A stretch of 5,425 nucleotides of DNA from Alphaproteobacteria bacterium (GTDB taxonomy: Bacteria > Pseudomonadota > Alphaproteobacteria > Kiloniellales > J153). Shown one piece after another: positions 1 through 5,425 of this stretch. The number at the start of each line of letters is the position of its first letter. Positions within the stretch are counted from its first letter, which is position 1. Position numbers and translations under genes: made by a program. The notes under the pieces were generated by a model, which saw only the letters and a program-made list of their open reading frames with translations, did no database searches and had not been told where the DNA came from. Location of the stretch: assembly GCA_003693905.1 (NCBI GenBank), contig RFLL01000246.1, forward strand, positions 1 to 5,425, given 5' to 3'.

Positions 1-29
1 CACAGACGTGGGGCCGTACCCTGGACGCC

Positions 30-1064
30 ATGTCCGATCTGCTCCTTCGCCTTCTTGCCGAACGCCGGTGGCTGCTGGCCGACGGGGCCACCGGCACCAA
101 TCTGTTCGCCGCCGGCCTGCGCAGCGGCGATGCCCCCGAGCTGTGGAACCTGGAGCGCCCCGATCCGGTCCGGGACCTGGCCGCCGCCTTCGTCGCCGCC
201 GGTTCGGACATCATCCTGACCAACACCTTCGGTGGCACGCGCAACCGGTTGAAACTGCACGGGGCCGAGAACCGGGTGGATGAGATCAACCGGGCCGGTG
301 CCGGGATCGCACGCGCGGTTGCCGACGCCGCCCGGCGCCCGGTCGTCGTTGCCGGCTCGATGGGACCGACCGGCGATCTCTACGAACCGCTGGGCCCGCT
401 CAGCATCGCCGAAGGCACCGCCATCTTCGCCGAACAGGCAACGGCCCTGGCTGCGGGCGGTGTCGACGTCCTGTGGATCGAAACCGTGTCCTCGATCGAG
501 GAATTGAGCGCCGCCGTGGCCGGAGCGGGCGCAACCGGTCTGCCCATCGTGTGCACCCTCAGCTTCGATACCAACGGCTGCACGATGATGGGAGTGACGC
601 CGGCCCGGGCCGCCGACATCGTGCACGGTCTGTCGCCGCGCCCGCTCGCCTACGGCGCCAACTGCGGCACCGGCGCGGCCGACCTGATGGTCGCCCTGCT
701 CGGCCTGCGCGCGGCCGCACGCCCCGGCGACGTTCTGGTCGCCAAGAGCAACTGCGGCGTGCCGGAATTCGTCGACGGCGCAGTGCAGTATCAGGGTACG
801 CCGGCGCTGATGGCCAACTATGCGCGCCTTGCCTTCGACGCCGGCGCACGCATCATCGGCGGCTGCTGCGGTACCACGCCGGACCACATCAGGGCCATGC
901 GGACCGCCCTGGAGACGCACGAGCCGGGGCCGGTGCCGGACCTGGACACGGTGACGCAGCACCTTGGCCCGATCACCGCCGGGGCCGCGGCACGGGCCGG
1001 CAATGAACCGCCGCCCACCGCGGCCGGTGGCGGCCCGCGACGCCGCCGGCGCAGCCGCACCTGA
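30..1064 (+). CDS. bmt: Betaine-homocysteine S-methyltransferase (zinc-dependent, Bmt type)
   Basis: Predicted cytoplasmic enzyme that moves a methyl group from glycine betaine to homocysteine, giving methionine and dimethylglycine. The 344-residue product shows the homocysteine S-methyltransferase barrel: GATGTN at residues 19-24, NTFGG at 65-69, an ET pair at 151-152 following a hydrophobic strand, NCG at 211-213 and GGCCGTTP at 277-284. C212, C279 and C280 fit the three zinc ligands known in this family. The size matches single-domain BHMT-like enzymes and lacks the folate and cobalamin domains of MetH. The C-terminal tail, from about residue 315, is low in complexity and ends in an arginine run. 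The ATG at 30 fits the family N-terminus, but the frame stays open to the window edge and the ribosome site is weak, so an upstream start is possible. Betaine as donor is inferred from the choline and betaine neighbours; S-methylmethionine is the main alternative. Confidence 0.9.
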   Translation: MSDLLLRLLAERRWLLADGATGTNLFAAGLRSGDAPELWNLERPDPVRDLAAAFVAAGSDIILTNTFGGTRNRLKLHGAENRVDEINRAGAGIARAVADAARRPVVVAGSMGPTGDLYEPLGPLSIAEGTAIFAEQATALAAGGVDVLWIETVSSIEELSAAVAGAGATGLPIVCTLSFDTNGCTMMGVTPARAADIVHGLSPRPLAYGANCGTGAADLMVALLGLRAAARPGDVLVAKSNCGVPEFVDGAVQYQGTPALMANYARLAFDAGARIIGGCCGTTPDHIRAMRTALETHEPGPVPDLDTVTQHLGPITAGAAARAGNEPPPTAAGGGPRRRRRSRT

Positions 1065-1075
1065 AGAGTCAAAAG

Positions 1076-1783
1076 CTAGCAGGTACCGTCGAGCAGAGCC
1101 GGCAGATCGGCGATGCTGTCCACGACCACATCGGCATGCGGGGCCAGGGCGGCGCGCTCACCGGTACCGGTCAACACCCCGACCACCAGTCCGGCACCGG
1201 CGGCGCGGCCCATCTCCAGATCGTGAAAGGTATCCCCGACCACGGCGATCTCGCTCACACGCAGGCCGACGGCCTCGCAAAAGGCATGGACCATGCCGGG
1301 TTCGGGCTTGACGCCGTGGCCGCTGTCGTAGCCGGCGAGGAAATCGAACAGGTCGAGCACCCCGAAGGCGCCCAAGGTCGCCTCCACGCCCTGACGACTG
1401 TCGCTGGTAGCGATGCCGAGCTTGAGCCCGCGCGTCTTCAGGTGCTGCAAGGTGGGGACAAGTTCGGGCACGGGTACCGCATGGCGGCGACCTTGTTCCT
1501 GGAATATCCGGTCAATCAGGGCCGCAAGCTCGTCGAGCCGCCGCCCCGGCAGATACCGTTGCCACACGGCGGCGATTTCGAGGGTATTGCCGGCGGCGAG
1601 CACGTCACCGGCGGCAAAGCGGCCGCTGGCCGGATCGTAGCCGCCAGCGGCCAGCAGACGCTCGCTCAGCGCCACGTCGCCGCCGGCCGCAGCCAGGGCC
1701 GCGATCCGATTGACTGGCTCCCAGGTGGCGGCGAAATCGAGCAGCGTACCGTCCTTGTCGAACAGGACGCCCCTAATATGCAT
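1076..1783 (-). CDS. HAD-superfamily phosphatase, phosphoglycolate phosphatase-like, coupled to choV
   Basis: Cytoplasmic haloacid dehalogenase-type hydrolase of 235 residues, probably a small-molecule phosphatase. Motif I is DKDGTL at residues 9-14, with D9 as the nucleophile and D11 as the acid/base. Motif II is ATSDS at 125-129, the motif III lysine is K159 in GVKPEPG, and motif IV is GDTFHDLE at 183-190 with D184 and D188 for magnesium. The segment between motif I and motif II (about residues 17-100) is a helical cap, as in subfamily I enzymes such as Gph. No signal peptide or membrane segment is visible. Its ATG lies inside the last codons of choV (11-nt overlap) and no strong ribosome site precedes it, so translation is probably coupled to choV. 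It ends 11 nt from the convergent bmt stop. The substrate cannot be read from sequence: phosphoglycolate is the default family guess, and a phosphorylated choline-related compound is possible only from context. Confidence 0.85.
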   Translation of the reverse strand: MHIRGVLFDKDGTLLDFAATWEPVNRIAALAAAGGDVALSERLLAAGGYDPASGRFAAGDVLAAGNTLEIAAVWQRYLPGRRLDELAALIDRIFQEQGRRHAVPVPELVPTLQHLKTRGLKLGIATSDSRQGVEATLGAFGVLDLFDFLAGYDSGHGVKPEPGMVHAFCEAVGLRVSEIAVVGDTFHDLEMGRAAGAGLVVGVLTGTGERAALAPHADVVVDSIADLPALLDGTC

Positions 1784-3041
1784 GTTCCGTCGCCGCCAGT
1801 TCGCTCTGACGCAGAATGCCGCGATAGATCTCGTCGTCGCCGCACACGCCGACGAATCGACCGTCCTCGACCAGAATGACGGGACGGCCGCTGGCCTGGC
1901 GCAGCTTGATGGCGCCGTGCATCGACACCGTCGGCGGAGCGGTGAACACCGTGCCGTCGTGACGCCCGACCCCGGTCAGGGCCGCATCGAGATCGTCGGG
2001 ATCGACCGTGACCAGCCGTCCCGAGCCGTCGTCGAAGGCGACCGCCTGCGGCCCTCCGGTCTCGTCCAGGCGCAGGCGGATGCGCCCCTTGCGGTCGAGC
2101 AGGACCTCGTTCCCGTCGCGGCGCAACTCGTCGGCCGGCGTCATGATGGCCGCGCCGGTCAGGACATTGAGCGGGTTCATGTGGGCCACGAACGCCGCCA
2201 CGTAATCGTTGACGGGGTTGAGGACGATTTCTTCCGGCGGACCGTACTGGACGATCCGCCCGTCCTCCATGATCGCGATGTGGCTGCCGAGCTTGAGGGC
2301 CTCGTCGAGGTCGTGGCTGACAAAGATGATGGTCTTGCGCAGCCGCCGTTGCAGGGCCAGCAGCTCGTCCTGCAAGCGGGTCCGAATCAGCGGATCGAGA
2401 GCCGAGAACGGCTCGTCCATCAGCAGAATGTCGGCGTCGGTCGCAAACGCCCGGGCCAGACCGACGCGCTGCTGCATGCCGCCCGAGAGCTCGTGCGCAT
2501 ACTTGTCCCGCCACTGGTCGAGGCCGACCAAGCGTAGTTTCTCTTCGACGATGCGCGCCCGCTCGTCCCCGTCGAGGCCGCGCAGTTCGAGCCCAAAGCC
2601 GACGTTCTGCGCCACCGTGCGCCACGGCAACAGGGCGAACTGCTGGAACACCATGGCGATCCGGTTCATGCGCAGTCGGCGCAGCGTCGCCGCATCGCAG
2701 GTCGCGACATCGACCGCCGCCGCCTCGTCGCGGACCAGGACATGGCCCCGGGTGACCCGGTTGAGCCCGTTGACGCAGCGCAGCAGCGTCGACTTGCCGG
2801 ACCCCGACAGCCCCATCAGAACGCAGATCTCACCTTCGGCAATCGCCAGGCTGGCCCCGGCGACACCGACCACGGCCCCGGTTTCGGCCAGAATTTCGGC
2901 CCGCTCCGCCCCCTGATCGAGCAGCGCCAGCGCCCGCGCGGTTTCGCGGCCGAAGATGACATCGACGTCGCGGAATTCGACCGCCGGCACGGCCGGTGCC
3001 GCTGCCGCCGTTCTCGTTGCCGACATGTCCCCGGTGTTCAT
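1773..3041 (-). CDS. choV: Choline/glycine betaine ABC transporter ATP-binding protein
   Basis: ATPase subunit that powers choline import through ChoW. The 422-residue protein carries all nucleotide-binding motifs: Walker A GLSGSGKST at 77-85, Q-loop FQQ at 132-134, signature LSGGMQQR at 185-192, Walker B ILLMDEP at 205-211 and switch histidine H243. Before Walker A is the helical segment (about 34-60) typical of ProV/OpuAA/ChoV proteins. After about residue 290 comes a regulatory tail; residues 367-411 resemble one CBS motif, and the region before it is too diverged for me to call a second. CBS domains in this family are linked to ionic-strength sensing. The frame extends upstream to an ATG at 3068, which would overlap choW by 23 nt. 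I prefer the ATG at 3041, 4 nt after the choW stop and preceded by AGGGA; another ATG at 3026 is also possible. proV is the equivalent name in betaine systems. Confidence 0.92.
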   Translation of the reverse strand: MNTGDMSATRTAAAAPAVPAVEFRDVDVIFGRETARALALLDQGAERAEILAETGAVVGVAGASLAIAEGEICVLMGLSGSGKSTLLRCVNGLNRVTRGHVLVRDEAAAVDVATCDAATLRRLRMNRIAMVFQQFALLPWRTVAQNVGFGLELRGLDGDERARIVEEKLRLVGLDQWRDKYAHELSGGMQQRVGLARAFATDADILLMDEPFSALDPLIRTRLQDELLALQRRLRKTIIFVSHDLDEALKLGSHIAIMEDGRIVQYGPPEEIVLNPVNDYVAAFVAHMNPLNVLTGAAIMTPADELRRDGNEVLLDRKGRIRLRLDETGGPQAVAFDDGSGRLVTVDPDDLDAALTGVGRHDGTVFTAPPTVSMHGAIKLRQASGRPVILVEDGRFVGVCGDDEIYRGILRQSELAATEHAY

Positions 3042-3045
3042 GTCC

Positions 3046-3894
3046 CTAGTGTCTCTTGCCGGGCGCATCGGGGCGCTTGCAGACGCGATCGAGAAGGATG
3101 GCGACGATGACGATGGCCAACCCGGCCTCGAAGCCCATGCTGATGTTGACCGTGTTCAGCGCCCGCACCACCGGCTTGCCCAGACCGTCGGCACCGACCA
3201 GGGCGGCGATCACGACCATCGACAGCGACAGCATGATGCACTGGGTCAGACCGGCCATGATCGTCGGCAGGGCGTGCGGCAGTTCGACCTTCCATAGCAG
3301 TTGCCGACGCGTCGCCCCGAACGCCTCGCCGGCCTCGATCAGCGGTTTGGGAACCGACGACAGGCCGAGGTGGGTGAGGCGGATCGGCGCCGGGATGGCA
3401 AAGATAACGGTCGAGATCAACCCCGGCACCACGCCGAGACCGAACAGGATCAGGGTCGGGATCAGGTAGACGAAGGTCGGCACCGTCTGCATCAGGTCCA
3501 GCACCGGCCGGATCGCGGTATAAAGCCACGGACGGTGCGCCGCGGCGATGCCGATCGGCACCCCGATCACCATGCACAGCGCGGTCGCAAAGACGACCAG
3601 TGCCAGCGTCTCGATCGTTTCCTCCCAGTACCCGAGATTGATGATGAGCAGCAGCGACAAGGCGATGCCGAGCGCCATCCGCCACGACCGGTGCACCCAC
3701 CACGCACCGGCGGCAAACAGGGCGACGAGCAACAGCGGCGGCACCCACTGCATGGCGTCGATCAGCCCTTCGATCAGAAAGCCGAGCACGCCGGAGATCA
3801 GGTTGAAGAACCAGGCCGCGTTGTCGTTGAGAAAATTGACGAACGTCTTGATGACCCGGCCCAATGGTATCTTGTTTTCAACCAGCCAGTCCAT
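3046..3894 (-). CDS. choW: Choline/glycine betaine ABC transporter permease
   Basis: Inner-membrane channel subunit of the choline importer, 282 residues. Hydrophobic segments suitable for membrane spans lie near residues 50-68, 73-89, 95-117, 143-168, 217-236 and 255-268, with a less certain one near 27-45. The cytoplasmic coupling loop that docks on the ATPase is clear as EAGEAFGATRRQLLWKVELP at 187-206, the EAA motif of binding-protein-dependent permeases. The core segment with QTVPTF at 136-141 and LIPTLILFGLG at 144-154 is typical of the ProW/OpuAB family. The length matches ChoW-type permeases and lacks the long N-terminal extension of E. coli ProW. The ATG at 3894 follows a strong GGGAGGA ribosome site. 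It lies 128 nt downstream of choX and 4 nt ahead of choV. Glycine betaine or proline betaine as additional substrates cannot be excluded; specificity is mostly set by the binding protein. Confidence 0.92.
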   Translation of the reverse strand: MDWLVENKIPLGRVIKTFVNFLNDNAAWFFNLISGVLGFLIEGLIDAMQWVPPLLLVALFAAGAWWVHRSWRMALGIALSLLLIINLGYWEETIETLALVVFATALCMVIGVPIGIAAAHRPWLYTAIRPVLDLMQTVPTFVYLIPTLILFGLGVVPGLISTVIFAIPAPIRLTHLGLSSVPKPLIEAGEAFGATRRQLLWKVELPHALPTIMAGLTQCIMLSLSMVVIAALVGADGLGKPVVRALNTVNISMGFEAGLAIVIVAILLDRVCKRPDAPGKRH

Positions 3895-3924
3895 GGTTCC
3901 TCCCGCCCGTGGCAGGGCTTCACA

Positions 3925-3953
3925 TGTCGTCCCGGGCGCTGTTCCGGGCGACA
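3925..3953 (-). promoter_or_regulatory. Intercistronic hairpin before choW
   Basis: Inverted repeat in the choX-choW gap. On the plus strand TGTCG-T-CCCGG (3925-3935) pairs with CCGGGCGACA (3944-3953), giving 10 base pairs with one bulged base and an 8-nt loop. In the minus-strand transcript no T tract follows, so this does not look like a complete intrinsic terminator. It may act as a partial terminator or as a block to 3' exonucleases that protects choX mRNA. It ends about 30 nt before the choW start. The function is inferred. Confidence 0.45.
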
Positions 3954-3963
3954 GAACGATTCA

Positions 3964-3994
3964 CGGCCGGACCCGCCTTGCCGGGGCCCGGCCG
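3964..3994 (-). promoter_or_regulatory. Intercistronic hairpin after choX
   Basis: Second inverted repeat in the choX-choW gap. CGGCCGG (3964-3970) pairs perfectly with CCGGCCG (3988-3994). Inside, after one A/C mismatch, CCC (3972-3974) can pair with GGG (3984-3986). In the transcript it begins about 28 nt after the choX stop codon, where an mRNA-stabilising or attenuating structure would be expected. No poly-T run follows. Such GC-rich arms arise easily in this base composition, so confidence is moderate. Confidence 0.4.
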
Positions 3995-4022
3995 CAAAAC
4001 CGTACTCGAAACGGGAGCGCGC

Positions 4023-4976
4023 CTACAGCCCCAACGCGGCCCTGACCGCGGCCAGCCCGTCGCCGCCGTCGCGGGTTTTCACGCCGTCGAGCCACGTGTT
4101 GAGAATATCCGGATGCTTCTTCAACCACGCCGCGGCCGCCTTTTCCGGATCCTCGCCATCATCCAGAATGGCGCCCATGATCTCGTTCTCCATGGTCAGC
4201 GTGAATTGCAGGTTCTGCAACAGGCGGCCGACGTTCGGGCACTCCTTCACATAGCCCTTGCGGGTATTGGTATAGACCGTGGCACCGCCGTAGTTGGGAC
4301 CGAACCAGTCGTCGCCGCCCGAGAGATAGACCATGTCGAAGTTGGCGTTCATCGGGTGCGGCTCCCAGCCCAGGAACACGATATCCTTCTTGTCGCGCAC
4401 CGCGCGGGCCACCTGCGCCAGCATTCCCTGCTCGGACGATTCCACCAGTTCGAACCCTTTGAGACCGAAGGCGTTCTCGTCGATCATCTGCTGGATCAGG
4501 CGGTTGCCGTCGTTGCCCGGCTCGATGCCGTAGATCTTGCCGTCAAGTTCGTCCCTGAATTTCGCGATGTCGGCGAAGTCCCGCAGCCCCTTCTCCGCCG
4601 TCGCTCTGGGCACGGCGAGGGTGTATTTCGCCCCTTCCAGGTTCGGCTTCGGCAGAACCTCGACCGAGCCCTCGTCGCGGTAGGGGGCCAAGTCACCTTC
4701 CATGGTCGGCATCCAGTTGCCCAGGAACACGTCGATATCACCGTTCTTCAGGCTGGCATAGGTGACCGGAACCGACAGCACCAGCGCCTTCGGCTGATAG
4801 CCCAAGGCTTCGAGCACGACCGAGGTCGCCGCCGTGGTTGCGGTGATATCGGTCCAGCCGACATCGGAAAAGCGCACCACCTTGCACGATTCCGGCTCCT
4901 GCTGCGCCGCACCGGCCGGCAGCGCCGCCAGTGTGGCCAGCGCCGCCACCGTCATGATCGCCGTCTTGACCCTCAT
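4023..4976 (-). CDS. choX: Periplasmic choline-binding protein of the ABC transporter
   Basis: High-affinity substrate receptor that delivers choline to ChoWV, 317 residues. The start shows a classic Sec signal peptide: MRVK, then a hydrophobic core at about 5-20 and an LPAGAA cleavage region ending near residue 23-24. No lipobox cysteine is present, so it should be free in the periplasm. The sequence strongly resembles rhizobial ChoX. Residues known to form the choline site there have clear counterparts: W41, W88, Y118 and W204 for the aromatic box, plus D43 and N155. C31 and C246 match the two cysteines reported to form a disulfide. Conserved blocks include SDVGWTDITATTA at 37-49, GNWMPTME at 86-93, GIEPGNDGNR at 150-159 and FLGWEPHPMNANF at 201-213. 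The ATG at 4976 follows GGAGG at 4991-4987. It is first in the operon and divergent from betB. Acetylcholine or weak betaine binding is possible. Confidence 0.94.
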   Translation of the reverse strand: MRVKTAIMTVAALATLAALPAGAAQQEPESCKVVRFSDVGWTDITATTAATSVVLEALGYQPKALVLSVPVTYASLKNGDIDVFLGNWMPTMEGDLAPYRDEGSVEVLPKPNLEGAKYTLAVPRATAEKGLRDFADIAKFRDELDGKIYGIEPGNDGNRLIQQMIDENAFGLKGFELVESSEQGMLAQVARAVRDKKDIVFLGWEPHPMNANFDMVYLSGGDDWFGPNYGGATVYTNTRKGYVKECPNVGRLLQNLQFTLTMENEIMGAILDDGEDPEKAAAAWLKKHPDILNTWLDGVKTRDGGDGLAAVRAALGL

Positions 4977-5002
4977 ATCCCTCTTGCCTCCGTGATCGTT
5001 GT

Positions 5003-5015
5003 TGTTCTACGAACA
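5003..5015. promoter_or_regulatory. Short perfect inverted repeat upstream of choX
   Basis: TGTTC at 5003-5007 and GAACA at 5011-5015 form a perfect 5-bp inverted repeat around TAC. It lies 26 nt before the choX ATG and 11 nt beyond its ribosome site, a place where a bound repressor could block the 5' end of the operon. Its short length makes chance a real alternative. Confidence 0.2.
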
Positions 5016-5084
5016 TTCCGCCACTGACGAAGCCTCCGCACAGCCGCCCACGCCAGCGACCGTGAAGACGGCTCCTGGGCGGGA

Positions 5085-5113
5085 ATTGAACGGCGAACGG
5101 ACGCCCGGATCAA
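5085..5113 (-). promoter_or_regulatory. Candidate sigma70-type promoter for the choXWV-HAD operon
   Basis: Read on the minus strand, TTGATC (5113-5108) serves as -35 and TTCAAT (5090-5085) as -10, separated by exactly 17 nt. Each hexamer matches the consensus at four of six positions. Transcription would start near 5078, leaving a leader of about 100 nt before choX. It lies in the most A/T-rich part of the gap. This is a pattern match only. Confidence 0.3.
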
Positions 5114-5116
5114 CGT

Positions 5117-5130
5117 CAAAACATGCTTTG
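5117..5130. promoter_or_regulatory. Candidate operator palindrome in the choX-betB gap
   Basis: CAAAACATGCTTTG is a 14-bp palindrome with six of seven base pairs symmetric; the exception is A5121 against C5126. It sits just upstream of the candidate choX -35 element and between the two candidate promoters, so a bound regulator could affect both directions. The regulator is unknown. Confidence 0.3.
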
Positions 5131-5186
5131 GATCTCGCGGCTTGTCGCTGGGCGTCGCTTGGCAGCGGCTTTGCGCCGCCGATGCG

Positions 5187-5216
5187 TTGTTCCCGCCCCG
5201 CCGGCACCGGTATGCT
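5187..5216 (+). promoter_or_regulatory. Candidate sigma70-type promoter for betB
   Basis: TTGTTC (5187-5192) and TATGCT (5211-5216) are separated by 18 nt. The -10 matches the consensus at four of six positions, while the -35 is weak, with only TTG matching. A start near 5223 would give a leader of about 40 nt, a sensible distance to the ATG at 5262. This is a pattern match only. Confidence 0.3.
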
Positions 5217-5261
5217 CGCCTCCCGGCCGCAATCGCCTGGCCTGCAAAGGACCGAAACACG

Positions 5262-5425
5262 ATGACGACGCTACGCAACCTGCCCGAGCAACGCCTTTAC
5301 ATCGACGGCGGTTACGCCGACGCCCAATCGGAGGATCGTTTCGAGACCGTCAATCCGGCGACCGGCGAGGTCATCTGCACGGTGCAGAGCGCCGGTGCGG
5401 CCGATGTCGAGCGCGCCGTCGAAGC
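5262..5425 (+). CDS. betB: Betaine aldehyde dehydrogenase, N-terminal fragment (cut by window edge)
   Basis: Only the first 54 codons are inside the window. In full, the enzyme would be an NAD(P)-dependent aldehyde dehydrogenase oxidising betaine aldehyde to glycine betaine in the cytoplasm, the second step from choline. The visible part starts MTTLRNLPEQRLYIDGGY and continues with FETVNPATGEVI at residues 28-39, the typical aldehyde dehydrogenase N-terminal strand region, then AADVERAVE at 46-54. EQRLYIDGGY and the segment after it resemble the E. coli and Pseudomonas BetB N-terminus. The ATG at 5262 follows AAAGGA with about 10 nt spacing. The catalytic cysteine and glutamate lie beyond the window, so substrate choice rests on N-terminal likeness and on its divergent placement next to choXWV. 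Another aldehyde dehydrogenase of the same superfamily remains possible. Confidence 0.82.
   Translation, partial: MTTLRNLPEQRLYIDGGYADAQSEDRFETVNPATGEVICTVQSAGAADVERAVE

Larger units (their letters stand above)
4977..5261. promoter_or_regulatory. Divergent choX-betB intergenic control region
   Basis: This 285-nt stretch separates the choX start from the betB start and shows no convincing gene; the short open frames crossing it have no recognisable motifs. It must carry the signals for both directions. Besides the sites listed separately, it contains a 10-nt-spaced direct repeat GTCGCT (5144-5149 and 5154-5159), an imperfect 20-bp palindrome at 5161-5180 just upstream of the proposed betB -35, and the betB ribosome site AAAGGA at 5246-5251. 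The centre, around 5084-5135, is richer in A/T than the flanking genes. Choline pathways are often controlled by the TetR-type repressor BetI; its gene is not in the window. Confidence 0.65.

Noticed and set aside
1062..1078. Shared terminator between the convergent bmt and HAD genes
   Set aside because: The 11-nt gap has no hairpin followed by a T tract on either strand; I see no terminator to call.
1136..1879. Plus-strand open frame of 247 codons opposite the HAD gene
   Set aside because: It is antisense to a gene with all four HAD motifs intact and has no supporting motif or ribosome site.
1710..2537. Plus-strand open frame of 275 codons opposite choV
   Set aside because: It mirrors the choV coding frame and shows no family motif.
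1666..2625. Minus-strand frame of 319 codons overlapping choV in another frame
   Set aside because: Its low-complexity Arg/Gly/Ala composition is typical of a shifted GC-rich frame. Its C-terminal part lies out of frame over the HAD start, so it is not a frameshifted ATPase.
3301..4254. Plus-strand open frame of 317 codons opposite choW and choX
   Set aside because: The product is rich in Arg, Asp, Gln and His without domain signals and overlaps two solid genes; it is a shadow frame.
3864..5027. Plus-strand open frame of 387 codons opposite choX
   Set aside because: It is antisense to a clearly functional choX with signal peptide and ligand-site residues, has no recognisable motif, and long antisense frames are expected in GC-rich DNA.
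4973..5278. Small genes in the choX-betB gap (frames on both strands of 66 to 101 codons)
   Set aside because: No motif, poor ribosome sites, and they run across the start regions of choX and betB; better read as control DNA.

Overview
The window is GC-rich and tightly packed, with strong third-position G/C bias. Protein similarity points to an alphaproteobacterium, and the ChoX and betaine-homocysteine methyltransferase sequences resemble rhizobial relatives. This placement is an inference from recalled family sequences, since no search was run. There are five complete genes and one truncated gene, and nearly all of them concern choline and glycine betaine.

Layout from left to right. A plus-strand gene (30-1064) encodes a zinc-dependent betaine-homocysteine S-methyltransferase (bmt). 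It converges, with an 11-nt gap, on a minus-strand operon that reads from right to left: choX (periplasmic choline-binding protein, 4976 to 4023), choW (permease, 3894 to 3046), choV (ATPase, 3041 to 1773) and a HAD-family phosphatase gene (1783 to 1076). choW and choV are 4 nt apart, and the HAD gene overlaps the end of choV by 11 nt. The only sizeable gap in the operon is the 128 nt between choX and choW, which holds two GC-rich hairpins. To the right is a 285-nt divergent intergenic region with candidate promoters and small palindromes. The start of a plus-strand betaine aldehyde dehydrogenase gene (betB, from 5262) then runs off the window edge.

How the genes fit together. ChoXWV would import choline. 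Choline is oxidised to betaine aldehyde by an enzyme not seen here (BetA would be expected nearby), and BetB converts the aldehyde to glycine betaine. Bmt then uses a methyl group of glycine betaine to make methionine from homocysteine, leaving dimethylglycine. The locus could therefore serve osmoprotection, choline catabolism and methionine supply. The HAD phosphatase is the one member without an obvious place in this pathway. No mobile element, CRISPR array, tRNA or rRNA was seen. The window looks like a well-organised version of a known pathway rather than a new system; the best leads are the coupled HAD gene, the intercistronic hairpins and the divergent control region.
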